Source of the DNA: Sporosarcina luteola
GTDB lineage: Bacteria > Bacillota > Bacilli > Bacillales_A > Planococcaceae
NCBI RefSeq assembly: GCF_023715245.1
Contig: NZ_JAMBNV010000002.1
Span: 310,001-374,000 of the forward strand
Direction: 5' to 3'
Length of the DNA: 64,000 nucleotides
A model generated the notes under the pieces. It ran no database searches, was not told the DNA's origin, and saw nothing but the letters and a program-made list of their open reading frames with translations. Position 1 is the stretch's first letter; each line of letters opens with the position of its first letter. Shown here piece after piece: positions 55,195 to 63,632 of this stretch. The translations under genes were made by a program, and so were the position numbers.

Positions 55195-56115
55195 TCAAAT
55201 ATTTTCCCCAGCTACTCGGAGAAACCCTTCTTTCCATTCACTCAGCCACGCATCAAGGTGCTTGATTGCTTCTTCATGAATCGGCTTGCCGATCGTCTTG
55301 ATGTAATCCTTCTTAAAAGTGGAAGCGGAAAGTGGCGTCAGTTGTTCTTTCAACCCATGATCCATATTTTCGACAACGACACATGTTGACGGTCCCTTTA
55401 CGTTTTCAGGTATCCTTTTCGCGAATTCAACGCTTGATTGGAAATCCTTTGAGCCATTAATCGCCAACACAGGACATGCGACATGTTGCAAGCCTACGAC
55501 AATGTCGTAATAGAAATGCTCGCGGTAATATTTCGCGGGCATCTTAATTAAACCGGCAATCCGGACTACATCCTTATTTGTCGTCGTCAATTTCCGGTAC
55601 GTCGCTTGTGCCTGTTTTTCGCTTTTATCCAACGTCTTGAATTTTCGAATGATGAACCCTTGCAAACCTTTCGCCTGTTTCAACTCGGAATATAATTGTT
55701 GCCTTTGATGATCCAGACTTTCACGCAACCCTCCGCCACCGCCGGACAATAAAACCAATCCATTAAATGGTCTTTTCGCGTATAAAGCAGTCCCGACAAT
55801 ACATCCCTCACTATGACCTACCACAATTAGCCGATGCGGATCGATGTCAGGATGGGATGCCAAAAATTTAAGGGCGTTTGCCGCATCCGTCACCGCGTCC
55901 CAAAGCCCTGTGCGTTCAAAGTTCCCTTCGCTTTCCCCAACGCCCCGTTTATCATATCGAAGCGTTGCAAATCCCAATGTCGGTATGTGCTCTGCCAGAT
56001 CCCTGTACAAATTGAACTGGAATTTCCCTTTTTCCGCGTTCGCATCCCGATTCAGTTTACCTGATCCGGCAAGTATCAGGATTGCCGGGAGCAAACCTTC
56101 TTTTATTGGAGGCAA
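55195..56115 (-). CDS. Alpha/beta hydrolase (esterase/peptidase-like)
   Basis: A 306-aa cytosolic hydrolase. The oxyanion strand is ILILAGSGKLNRD, the nucleophile elbow GHSEG, then INGSKD (acid) and ENMDHGL (His). A helical cap (about 130-200) precedes the acid. TTG 56115 with AAAAGGA upstream is the only usable start, yet the reading frame upstream of it still looks like the family N-terminus (VIKSDVLLKGTLTLP) back to a TAA at about 56165. Either an unusual start codon is used or the gene has lost its original start. Substrate unknown. Confidence 0.82.
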   Translation of the reverse strand: MPPIKEGLLPAILILAGSGKLNRDANAEKGKFQFNLYRDLAEHIPTLGFATLRYDKRGVGESEGNFERTGLWDAVTDAANALKFLASHPDIDPHRLIVVGHSEGCIVGTALYAKRPFNGLVLLSGGGGGLRESLDHQRQQLYSELKQAKGLQGFIIRKFKTLDKSEKQAQATYRKLTTTNKDVVRIAGLIKMPAKYYREHFYYDIVVGLQHVACPVLAINGSKDFQSSVEFAKRIPENVKGPSTCVVVENMDHGLKEQLTPLSASTFKKDYIKTIGKPIHEEAIKHLDAWLSEWKEGFLRVAGENI

Positions 56116-56203
56116 GGTCAGTGTTCCTTTTAATAAAACATCACTTTTAATGACAACCTGTCTTTAGTTTATGATTCGATAGATTCCTCCTATTCCCCTT
56201 CGT

Positions 56204-57139
56204 CTACACAAACAAAATCCCAGATAAATACACGACAAATGTTACTGTAATCGCACTTACTATTGTTGAAAACAGAACTGTTTGCGCTGCCAGGTCCGGA
56301 TGTACATCGTATTCCAATGCAAGTGTCGAGCTGTTTCTTGACGTCGGGAAGGAACTCGCGATAAAGAGCGATTGAGCGACGACGCCATCCAGCCCGAAAA
56401 GGAAAATGAGAAGCAATGCAACGCTTGGGCCGATGAGAAGTCTTCCGATGCTGCTGGTAACAATCGTCCGATTCACAATCGTCTTCAATTCAATTTGCGC
56501 GAGCTGCGCCCCCAATAAAATAAGTGCGATTGCTAAAAATGCATCGGATAGATGACTGATCGGCACCCAGATGAAGTTCGGAATCGGGATTTGCAGCCAA
56601 TTCAACAAGCCGCCGAGGAGCATCGCGTGGATGACCGGCATTTTCAATAGTGATCTTAGGATTTCCAACCCGGACTTTGTGGCAGATATCAAATTATACA
56701 ATCCATATGTATAGGTTAAAACGTTTTGAAAGACCATCACGATGATTTGGATGGAGATGCCAAGGGGGTTCGCGTGGAATAGCAGCTGACTGACCGGTAT
56801 TCCATAATTCCCCGAGTTGATTAACGATATGCTATTTTTGAATATCGCTGTCTCTCCTCTGTCTAACTTCAAAAATTTACTCAATATAGTTGTAACAATG
56901 ATGATCGCTAAACTGAAGGCGAATAGGTAACTGATGATTTCTAAGAGGACATGGACATCGATTTCCGTCTCATAAAGATTAATGAAAACAGCCGCCGGCA
57001 TGAGACAATATGTAATCAGATTCGATACTGCTTTTAAATTGAAGGCGAATTTTCTTTGTAAACCTGCACCGAGGACTACGAGGATTAAAATGGGCAAGAT
57101 TACATTTAAGAAAATGGATCCTATGAATATGTTGGCCAC
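56204..57139 (-). CDS. AEC-family permease (auxin efflux carrier/malate type)
   Basis: A 311-aa protein with about ten membrane helices in two inverted halves: NVILPILILVVLGAGLQRKF, LINSGNYGIPVSQLLF and FIASSFPTSRNSSTLALEY are family signatures (YwkB/MleP-like). Possible substrates are malate or related organic acids. The frame-based GTG start at 57139 overlaps its own AGGAGG site; ATA at 57130, eight bases after that site, would be spaced better. It starts downstream of a terminator and is probably transcribed alone. Confidence 0.85.
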   Translation of the reverse strand: MANIFIGSIFLNVILPILILVVLGAGLQRKFAFNLKAVSNLITYCLMPAAVFINLYETEIDVHVLLEIISYLFAFSLAIIIVTTILSKFLKLDRGETAIFKNSISLINSGNYGIPVSQLLFHANPLGISIQIIVMVFQNVLTYTYGLYNLISATKSGLEILRSLLKMPVIHAMLLGGLLNWLQIPIPNFIWVPISHLSDAFLAIALILLGAQLAQIELKTIVNRTIVTSSIGRLLIGPSVALLLIFLFGLDGVVAQSLFIASSFPTSRNSSTLALEYDVHPDLAAQTVLFSTIVSAITVTFVVYLSGILFV

Positions 57140-57234
57140 CTCCTATATCAGTTTAAAGAAATCTCTTCCATTATGAGTATACAGGAAAGTAATACGTTGT
57201 TGTAATTATGAAAAAGTTATGACATGAGATAAGA

Positions 57235-57267
57235 AAAGGACTTCCTACAATCCGGAAGTCCTTTCTT
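57235..57267 (-). terminator. Terminator after the YfkAB-like gene region
   Basis: An 11-bp stem AAAGGACTTCC / GGAAGTCCTTT with an 8-nt loop. Read on the minus strand, it comes after the radical SAM gene and array A8, placing that array in the 3' untranslated region. Confidence 0.75.
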
Positions 57268-57292
57268 TATCGTCTATTGTTTTCCCCGAATG

Positions 57293-57411
57293 GATATCGG
57301 TCAGTCGCCGGGAGTTATCAATCATTTACTGTAAGTTATCGGTCAGTTGTCAGGGCTTATCGGTCACTTCGAGCGAGTTATCGGTCATTTTCATAAAGAT
57401 ATCGTCATTTC
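57293..57411 (+). repeat. 21-bp phased repeat array A8 (GTTATCGGTCA type)
   Basis: Cores start at 57294, 57315, 57336, 57357, 57378 and 57399, exactly 21 bp apart. The last unit is ATATCGTCATTTC followed by GACCTTATACC. It lies between the AEC permease and the radical SAM gene. No other gene is seen in 57140-57509. Confidence 0.9.
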
Positions 57412-57440
57412 GTGACCTTATACCTGCCCGGAAAGCTCTT

Positions 57441-57466
57441 TATTTGCCAAAAGCATTTGGCGCGAA
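57441..57466 (+). repeat. Conserved array tail module, copy 4
   Basis: TATTTGCCAAAAGCATTTGG followed by CGCGAA, 42 bp after the last core of array A8. It is the copy closest to that at 45764. Confidence 0.65.
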
Positions 57467-57509
57467 GCAGTTTTTTCGATTCTTGCAATCTTCCGCGTTC
57501 GTTAGATAA

Positions 57510-58640
57510 TCATTCCCCTACAATATTCGCCCGTTTCACAGTAAAGTCTTCCTCCGGATAATAAGCATCTTTCACCAATAGATTCGGCCCCAGGCATTTC
57601 ACAACAGGACAGTGGCAGCCAATCGTTTTTGCAAGCGGACGATCAAGCCATCTGTCGAGCATTTCGGGCAGAGAATCGTTCTGGATATTGCCCATTGGAG
57701 GGGTATCCCCAAAATCGGTTACGATGACGTCGCCCGTGAAAATGTTGACGTTCAACCGGGAGCGGCCGTCCGGATCATTACGAACGGAAACGTTTTTATT
57801 GCTGTAAATGCGTTTCAACAACCTCAAATCTTCTTCGTTCTGGCTGCAAGGATAGAACGGCAATGTGCCGAATAGCATCCACACGTCTTCATTCCGTATA
57901 TCCAATAATTGATGGATCGCTTCTCGCGTTTCATCCAACGACAACACTTCAAGCTGTGATGCGAAGTCACTCGGATACATTGGGTGCACCTCATGCCTTG
58001 CACACTTCATCTCCTCAACAATTTGGCGATGGATATGGCCAAGATGCGGCAACGTCCGCTTATTCAACATCGTTTCTGCAGATACCATCACACCAGCTTC
58101 CGCCAATGCGCGGCTATTGTCGATCATGCGCTGAAACTGCTCAGCACGGCGTTCTCTTGGCGGTTTTCTTTCCATATTCGCGAAACCACCGTCAATGAAA
58201 TCATCAACTGTGCCCCAGTTATGGGAAATGTGCAAAACGTCCAAGTAAGGTGCAATTCCCATATAACGCTCAAGTGGCATCGTCAGATTCGAGTTCATTT
58301 GTGTCCGAATGCCATTTTCATGCGCATATTTCAGTAAAGGCAAAACGTATTGCTCAATCGACTTCTTGGAGAACATCGGCTCGCCGCCTGTTATGCTGAT
58401 CGTTCGTAGATGCGGAATTTCATTGAGTCGGGAAAGAAGTAAGTCGATTGGAAGAGCATCCGGATCTTTATGCTGCAGCATATAGCCGACCGCACAATGC
58501 TCACATCGCATATTGCACAAATATGTAGTCGTAAATTCAATGCTCGACAATGTTAATTTGCCATGTTCCTGCACGTCCAAGTAGGCTTCCCACGGATCAT
58601 AGGCAGGCGACATTTTTTGAAGTGTAGCTATATTTTTCAT
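57510..58640 (-). CDS. yfkAB: Radical SAM protein, YfkAB family
   Basis: A 376-aa radical SAM enzyme. The 4Fe-4S site is Cys42-x3-Cys46-x2-Cys49 (YLCNMRCEHC), with the SAM-binding SITGGEP. The C-terminus has CHCPVVKC, the CxCxxxxC motif that defines the YfkA/YfkB fused family of Bacilli. The reaction is unknown. The protein is full length, and the two halves that were annotated separately in B. subtilis are one frame here. Confidence 0.9.
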   Translation of the reverse strand: MKNIATLQKMSPAYDPWEAYLDVQEHGKLTLSSIEFTTTYLCNMRCEHCAVGYMLQHKDPDALPIDLLLSRLNEIPHLRTISITGGEPMFSKKSIEQYVLPLLKYAHENGIRTQMNSNLTMPLERYMGIAPYLDVLHISHNWGTVDDFIDGGFANMERKPPRERRAEQFQRMIDNSRALAEAGVMVSAETMLNKRTLPHLGHIHRQIVEEMKCARHEVHPMYPSDFASQLEVLSLDETREAIHQLLDIRNEDVWMLFGTLPFYPCSQNEEDLRLLKRIYSNKNVSVRNDPDGRSRLNVNIFTGDVIVTDFGDTPPMGNIQNDSLPEMLDRWLDRPLAKTIGCHCPVVKCLGPNLLVKDAYYPEEDFTVKRANIVGE

Positions 58641-58833
58641 TTCTATATCTCCCTACTAGTTTACTAAACCAATAAATAAGTATGAGCTTCATTTTTATCT
58701 TTTGCAACCCTTGAACCTGCTAAAGCACTTTCTCAACCTATCAATTATTTTACTGAATTGTATAAATTTATGATATACTTCGACTTGAGAATAATGTACT
58801 TTATTCAAAAAAAGCGAAGGGATCGATAGGGCA

Positions 58834-59502
58834 ATGAAGAAAACCAAAATAGTAATTCCCTTCTTATTAGTATGCATCATTATCAGTGCCTACTATTTTT
58901 CCAACAATAATTCATGTATGCGGAAAGCACCTCATTACAACTCCTTTATATTTTCGAGTCAACCACTCGGTCAGTTTGAAGTCAGTAAAAGCATCGCCAG
59001 TGAATCAATTGACGAGAAGAAGTATAAGAGATATAAACGGACGGAAGATGCGATGAAAGAATTTGGTAGGTATGTGCCCCTGCCCAAGGATGAGCCATAT
59101 TTTATGGAATGTACTTTTGGAGAGGTTGCGTATGCAGATGGAGAGCCAGTGCAATTCACTCATTTTGTCAGGCATCGGGATATAAAAACCGACGTCCGTA
59201 AGGGGGCCAAATGGGAGTATAATCAGCAGCTAACGTACGGCATGTATTATTATAGGGTCAGTAAAGAGCCTTTTGCTTATTCCTTGGAGGACTCGGGGTT
59301 GGATGATGTAAAGACAATCCTTTTGGATGATGGAGTGAGAGCGTTGTTTACGCAAGATTTGATGGAATGGAAGGATGACCGGTTTTATTATCAGCTTTAT
59401 CGCCGAAACAGTTTTATAGAGCCTTCTACGTTAACTTTTTTAGCCAATTCCTCTCGTGTTAATATCAGTTATGTACCTGAATGGGTGAATGAGATCGATT
59501 GA
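58834..59502 (+). CDS. Exported or membrane-anchored protein of unknown function
   Basis: A 222-aa protein with an N-terminal hydrophobic segment (about residues 5-23, IVIPFLLVCIIISAYYF), then a soluble, tyrosine-rich domain (YFMECTFGEVAYADGEPVQF, WEYNQQLTYGMYYYRVS). No catalytic pattern or family was recognised. It could be anchored by an uncleaved helix or be a lipoprotein-like export product with Cys at 28. A -10-like TATACT lies at 58774-58779. It is monocistronic, closed by a terminator. Confidence 0.7.
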   Translation: MKKTKIVIPFLLVCIIISAYYFSNNNSCMRKAPHYNSFIFSSQPLGQFEVSKSIASESIDEKKYKRYKRTEDAMKEFGRYVPLPKDEPYFMECTFGEVAYADGEPVQFTHFVRHRDIKTDVRKGAKWEYNQQLTYGMYYYRVSKEPFAYSLEDSGLDDVKTILLDDGVRALFTQDLMEWKDDRFYYQLYRRNSFIEPSTLTFLANSSRVNISYVPEWVNEID

Positions 59503-59514
59503 GGACTATTTTCC

Positions 59515-59553
59515 CAAAAAAGCAGCCTCCTTTTCACAGGAAGCTGCTTTTTC
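59515..59553. terminator. Bidirectional terminator
   Basis: AAAAAGCAGC / GCTGCTTTTT with an inner TCC / GGA pairing, between convergent genes; T runs on both strands. Confidence 0.85.
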
Positions 59554-59555
59554 AT

Positions 59556-60281
59556 TCACACATTTACCATCTCCAAAAACTGCCGCGTCCGCTCGTTAGT
59601 GGAGTGATTGAAAAACGTCTCTGGATCTGCATCCTCGATGATGCGCCCTTCATCCAGCATAATAATTCTGTCTGCTACTTCTTTGGCGAACTTCATTTCA
59701 TGCGTGACGACGACCATCGTCATACCGTCATTTGCGAGGTCTTGCATAACTTGGAGAACTTCGCCGACGAGCTCCGGATCGAGCGCAGATGTCGGTTCGT
59801 CGAACAATAATGCTTTCGGTTCCATTGCAAGCGCACGCGCGATGGCGACACGCTGTTTTTGCCCGCCCGATAATTTATTCGGATAGACATCCGCTTTATC
59901 GGACAGTCCGACTTTCCCTAGCAGGGCAAGCGACAATTTCTTCGCCTTCTCTTTGTCCTCTTTTTTGACGATCAACGGCGCTTCCATTATATTCTCAAGC
60001 ACCGTCTTATGCGGAAACAGGTTGAAATGCTGGAACACCATGCCGACTTCCGCTCGTACTTTCGACAAGTCTTCCTTTTTCCGATCGACTTTCCGACCAT
60101 CAATCAAGATGTCTCCCTCTTGCGCCTTTTCAAGGAAGTTTAGGCAGCGCAGCAATGTACTTTTCCCGGAACCGCTGACGCCGACTAAAACGACGACTTC
60201 GCCGGGATTTATATCAATATCGATCCCTTTCAGCACTTCGAGATCACCGAATGATTTATGGAGATTCGTTGTCTTAATCAT
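59556..60281 (-). CDS. Polar amino acid ABC importer ATPase (GlnQ-like)
   Basis: A 241-aa ATPase: Walker [10 protein letters not shown], signature LSGGQKQRV, Walker [14 protein letters not shown] and H-loop VVVTHEM, the standard PAAT-family form. It lies 15 bp after the permease gene. With that permease and the binding lipoprotein it forms a three-gene amino acid importer. The substrate is not decided by sequence. Confidence 0.9.
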   Translation of the reverse strand: MIKTTNLHKSFGDLEVLKGIDIDINPGEVVVLVGVSGSGKSTLLRCLNFLEKAQEGDILIDGRKVDRKKEDLSKVRAEVGMVFQHFNLFPHKTVLENIMEAPLIVKKEDKEKAKKLSLALLGKVGLSDKADVYPNKLSGGQKQRVAIARALAMEPKALLFDEPTSALDPELVGEVLQVMQDLANDGMTMVVVTHEMKFAKEVADRIIMLDEGRIIEDADPETFFNHSTNERTRQFLEMVNV

Positions 60282-60296
60282 GTCATTTCCTCCAGC

Positions 60297-60965
60297 CTAC
60301 GATTTATCCACGTTCAATTTATTCTCATACAACTTCAAAAGCCCTGTGAATATTAGGACGAGAACGAGGTAATACATGCCGACGACAAGGAACGTCTCGA
60401 ACGGCAAGAAGGATGACGCCGCCTCCCGATTCGCAAGGCCGAACAGTTCCGTCACCCCGATGACGTACACGAGGGACGAGTCCTTCAATGTAATGATGAA
60501 TTGGTTCCCTAGCGGAGGAATTGCGCGGCGCAGCGCCTGCGGGAAAATAATCCGGCGCATCGCCTGCGACCGATTCATCCCAAGTGCAAGGCTCGCTTCC
60601 CGCTGTCCACGGTCAACCCCTTGGATCGCCCCCCGGAACACTTCTGCAATATACGCCCCGTTATGGACACCAAGAGCAATCGCCCCTGCCCAGAAATTTG
60701 ACAGGACGACGATCGACGTAATCCCATAGTACAAAAACATGATCTGTACGATGAGCGGCGTCCCGCGGATCAATGTAATATATAAGTTTGCAATCGTTTG
60801 TAAGATTTTCGATCTAGATATTTTCATCAACGCAAAGACAATCCCGAACACGGTCCCCAACACAATGGCAATGGCAGTTATTTTCAATGTGACAAGTGCC
60901 GCTTTCAGGAAGCCTTCGTACGTGCGCATGAACACTTCAGATAACGTTAGTAATATATCAGGCAC
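60297..60965 (-). CDS. Polar amino acid ABC importer permease
   Basis: A 222-aa permease of the HisM/GlnP type with five membrane helices; TLIRGTPLIVQIMFLYYG and the EAA loop EASLALGMNRSQAMRRIIFPQALR are family signatures. A homodimer is expected because only one permease gene is present. Confidence 0.9.
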   Translation of the reverse strand: MPDILLTLSEVFMRTYEGFLKAALVTLKITAIAIVLGTVFGIVFALMKISRSKILQTIANLYITLIRGTPLIVQIMFLYYGITSIVVLSNFWAGAIALGVHNGAYIAEVFRGAIQGVDRGQREASLALGMNRSQAMRRIIFPQALRRAIPPLGNQFIITLKDSSLVYVIGVTELFGLANREAASSFLPFETFLVVGMYYLVLVLIFTGLLKLYENKLNVDKS

Positions 60966-60998
60966 TGGCCACTCCCTCTTTCCGTTACAAATCTGTTT

Positions 60999-61811
60999 TT
61001 ATTCTAGTAGTTCAGCATTCTCCAAGTCGATATCCAATAGATTCCGGTCGAACCACTTTTGTGAGATTTCTTCATACGTACCGTCATCGATAATTTCTTG
61101 CAGGGCTTTGTCAATCGCGTCACGGAGCTCTTCATTATCCTTTTTCACCGCAACCGAAGGCTGTTCGACCCATAACGGAGTGCCGACCTCTTTAATGGCA
61201 AAGCCGTTATCTTTCGCTTCGAAACCGACGATATCCGACGTAATGACGGCATCCAATCGATTCTCAACCGTCAAATCCTTCAGTGCGACGACATCGCTGC
61301 TATAGTATTGGAGGTTGTCCGATAATTCCTTTGCTGGCTCCTCATATGTCGATTGCGCAATGACACCGATCTTTTTGCCTTTCAGGTCTTCAGGGGACTT
61401 GATATCGTTATTGTCTTCGGCGACCCAAATCATCCCGCCCGAATAATAGTATGGCTCTGTGAAAGCAGCCTGCTCGGCACGCTTTTTCGTATAAGCCATC
61501 GAGCCGATGATGGCATCGTATTTATTGGCAACCAGTCCTTGAAGAATTGTTTCAAATGGATTCGTCACCGGATTAGGCTCTAAGCCCATTCTCTCCGCGA
61601 TCTCCGCTCCGATTTCCATATCGAAACCCGTAAGCTCCCCATTTTCCTCAAAGTTGAACGGCTTGTAGAGACCGCTTGCTGCATATGTTAATTTCCCTTT
61701 TTCAACAAGTCGATACCCGTCATTAGTCGCTTCGGTTTTGTCATCACCGCAAGCTGCCAACACAAGCGTGGCCGAAATAAGTAAAAATAATAGCGTTTTC
61801 CATTTTCCCAT
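60999..61811 (-). CDS. Polar amino acid-binding lipoprotein
   Basis: A 270-aa family 3 solute-binding lipoprotein: lipobox LVLAAC, GLYKPFNFEENGELTGFDMEI (the ligand-binding opening), DAIIGSMAYTKKRAEQAAFTEPYYYSGG and DLKGKKIGV. It is the first gene of the operon. It may bind cystine, glutamine or arginine; the sequence does not decide. Confidence 0.9.
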   Translation of the reverse strand: MGKWKTLLFLLISATLVLAACGDDKTEATNDGYRLVEKGKLTYAASGLYKPFNFEENGELTGFDMEIGAEIAERMGLEPNPVTNPFETILQGLVANKYDAIIGSMAYTKKRAEQAAFTEPYYYSGGMIWVAEDNNDIKSPEDLKGKKIGVIAQSTYEEPAKELSDNLQYYSSDVVALKDLTVENRLDAVITSDIVGFEAKDNGFAIKEVGTPLWVEQPSVAVKKDNEELRDAIDKALQEIIDDGTYEEISQKWFDRNLLDIDLENAELLE

Positions 61812-61966
61812 GATAATAACTCCCTCTTTCCCGACAAGTTGCCGTCTTTTTTTGCTTACTAACTCTCTTTCCCTATCATTTCCGTGCTAAACATCTAATT
61901 TTAATACTTTATAGAAAAATAGGATTGAGCGACAACAGGACTTGCCAGGAAAATGTGTTTTGAGGT

Positions 61967-62083
61967 GTTATCACCGACTGTCTGTACTTTATCACCGATT
62001 TAGCGGGGTTTATCACCGACTCTCGATGCTTTATCACCGATTTGGCAGGGTTTATCACCGACTCGGGTGAATTTATCACCGAC
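61967..62083 (+). repeat. 21-bp phased repeat array A9 (TTATCACCGACT type)
   Basis: Six TTATC cores start at 61968, 61989, 62010, 62031, 62052 and 62073, exactly 21 bp apart, each continued by ACCGA(C/T)T. It occupies the divergent gap between the amino acid importer and mgtE. No tail module was found. Confidence 0.92.
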
Positions 62084-62198
62084 TAACTACAATTCATACT
62101 GAATGAGTAAACTATGCTCCGTTTATTCACATAAGAAACAGGGAATTGGACAAGTCAGCAAGGCTTTCATGTACATAAACAGAGAGGTGAAGGGAGTC

Positions 62199-63557
62199 AT
62201 GGCGTTAAACGGTGAGAAAGAAGAAATTTCGCGTGCGATTGTCCACGTATTGAAGGAAGGGCAAAAGGATACATTTCAAAAAATTGTATGTGAATTAACC
62301 CCATATGAAATATCCTGGCATTACCGAGGTCTGCCACGGAAACGCCGTATCCTTTTTTTAGAGTGGCTCTCTATGGATCAGCTAGTGAACCTACTCAGAT
62401 ACTTGACGCGCAACGAGCAGCTGCGCGTCTTGAAGAAGATAGGGCCTGCCCGTTCTACGGAATTATTAGAGGTCCTTAAGAGCGATGACCTGGCCCATCT
62501 TCTATCCGATTTGCCGGAAAAAGAGGTCAATGCGCTCATTGCCGAAATGCGTGACGAAGAGAAGAAAGACATACGTAAAAAGATGAAGTATCCGAAAAAG
62601 TCCGCCGGTCGGGCGATGATCAGCCAATATGTATGGGTACACGAATCCTATACTGTTGAAAAAACGATCAATAAGTTGAAATACTTTCGGGACTTCGCGG
62701 ATTATTTGAATTACGTATATGTCATCAATGATGAAAAGGAATTGATCGGTGTCGCCTCTTACCGTGATCTGCTTTTGAGCGAACCTGACGAGGCAATCAC
62801 AGATGTAATGACGACAGACATCGTCAAGGTGCATGAAAATACGAAAGAGAGTGAAGTCGCCAAAATGATCGGACGGCATGATTTCCTGTCCGTACCAGTT
62901 GTGAATGATGACAATATTTTAGTCGGCATCATTACTGCTGACGATGTACTCGATATTGTCGTCAGGGAAGCGAATCAGGATATTGATATGTTGCTTGCAT
63001 CCGGTAAAGAGATCGACTTCCACACAAAACCCTTTGTCGCAACGTATAAACGGCTCCCTTGGCTTATTTTGCTACTATTCATCGGGCTCGTATCAGGCAG
63101 CATCATCGCAAAATTCGAGGCGACACTTGAAGCCGTCGTGGCATTGGCGTTTTTCATGCCGATGATTGCAGGGATGACCGGAAACACAGGAACCCAATCG
63201 TTGGCTGTCGTCGTCCGGGGGCTCGTCACCGAGGAATTGACAATGAAAAAGACACTTAGCCTTGTATTCCGGGAATTGCTCGTCGGCATCATGCTCGGAA
63301 TTGTCTGTGGTGCTGTCATCTCCGTCATTGCGTATGTTTGGCAAGGCAGCTTCACACTTGGTCTCGTCGTCGGTTCTTCCCTCGTCGCGACTCTTATTAT
63401 CGGTACACTCGCAGGAACTATCATTCCGTTGATACTGAGTAAATTTAAAGTTGACCCCGCGGTTGCTTCCGGCCCGCTTATTACAACGATCAATGACATT
63501 TTATCCTTATTGATCTACTTCGGAATCGCAACGATGTTCATTTCGAAATTGATGTAG
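62199..63557 (+). CDS. mgtE: Magnesium transporter MgtE
   Basis: A 452-aa Mg2+ channel: N-terminal superhelical domain (about 1-120), two CBS domains (about 130-255, VMTTDIVKVHENTKESEVAKMI), and five membrane helices (about 285-450) with the pore signature GMTGNTGTQSLAVVVRGL. I start at ATG 62199 after GAAGGGAG; the frame is open from 62103 but the extra 32 residues are unlike the family. No M-box riboswitch was recognised upstream. Confidence 0.93.
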   Translation: MALNGEKEEISRAIVHVLKEGQKDTFQKIVCELTPYEISWHYRGLPRKRRILFLEWLSMDQLVNLLRYLTRNEQLRVLKKIGPARSTELLEVLKSDDLAHLLSDLPEKEVNALIAEMRDEEKKDIRKKMKYPKKSAGRAMISQYVWVHESYTVEKTINKLKYFRDFADYLNYVYVINDEKELIGVASYRDLLLSEPDEAITDVMTTDIVKVHENTKESEVAKMIGRHDFLSVPVVNDDNILVGIITADDVLDIVVREANQDIDMLLASGKEIDFHTKPFVATYKRLPWLILLLFIGLVSGSIIAKFEATLEAVVALAFFMPMIAGMTGNTGTQSLAVVVRGLVTEELTMKKTLSLVFRELLVGIMLGIVCGAVISVIAYVWQGSFTLGLVVGSSLVATLIIGTLAGTIIPLILSKFKVDPAVASGPLITTINDILSLLIYFGIATMFISKLM

Positions 63558-63563
63558 AGAACG

Positions 63564-63592
63564 AAAAAAGCAGCCACAGTGGCTGCTTTTTT
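63564..63592. terminator. Bidirectional terminator after mgtE
   Basis: GCAGCCA / TGGCTGC arms with flanking A6 and T6 tracts, between convergent genes. Confidence 0.85.
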
Positions 63593-63632
63593 CATTGGCG
63601 GGTATATAGCAAAGTTCGATGGTTGGTTGACG

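Noticed and set aside
463..62083. CRISPR arrays at the nine repeat loci
   Set aside because: Units are only 20-21 bp in total, with about 14 nt repeated and about 7 nt variable. There is no room for spacers and no cas gene lies in the window.
62084..62198. M-box magnesium riboswitch before mgtE
   Set aside because: The leader between array A9 and the start codon is short and lacks the conserved M-box loops.
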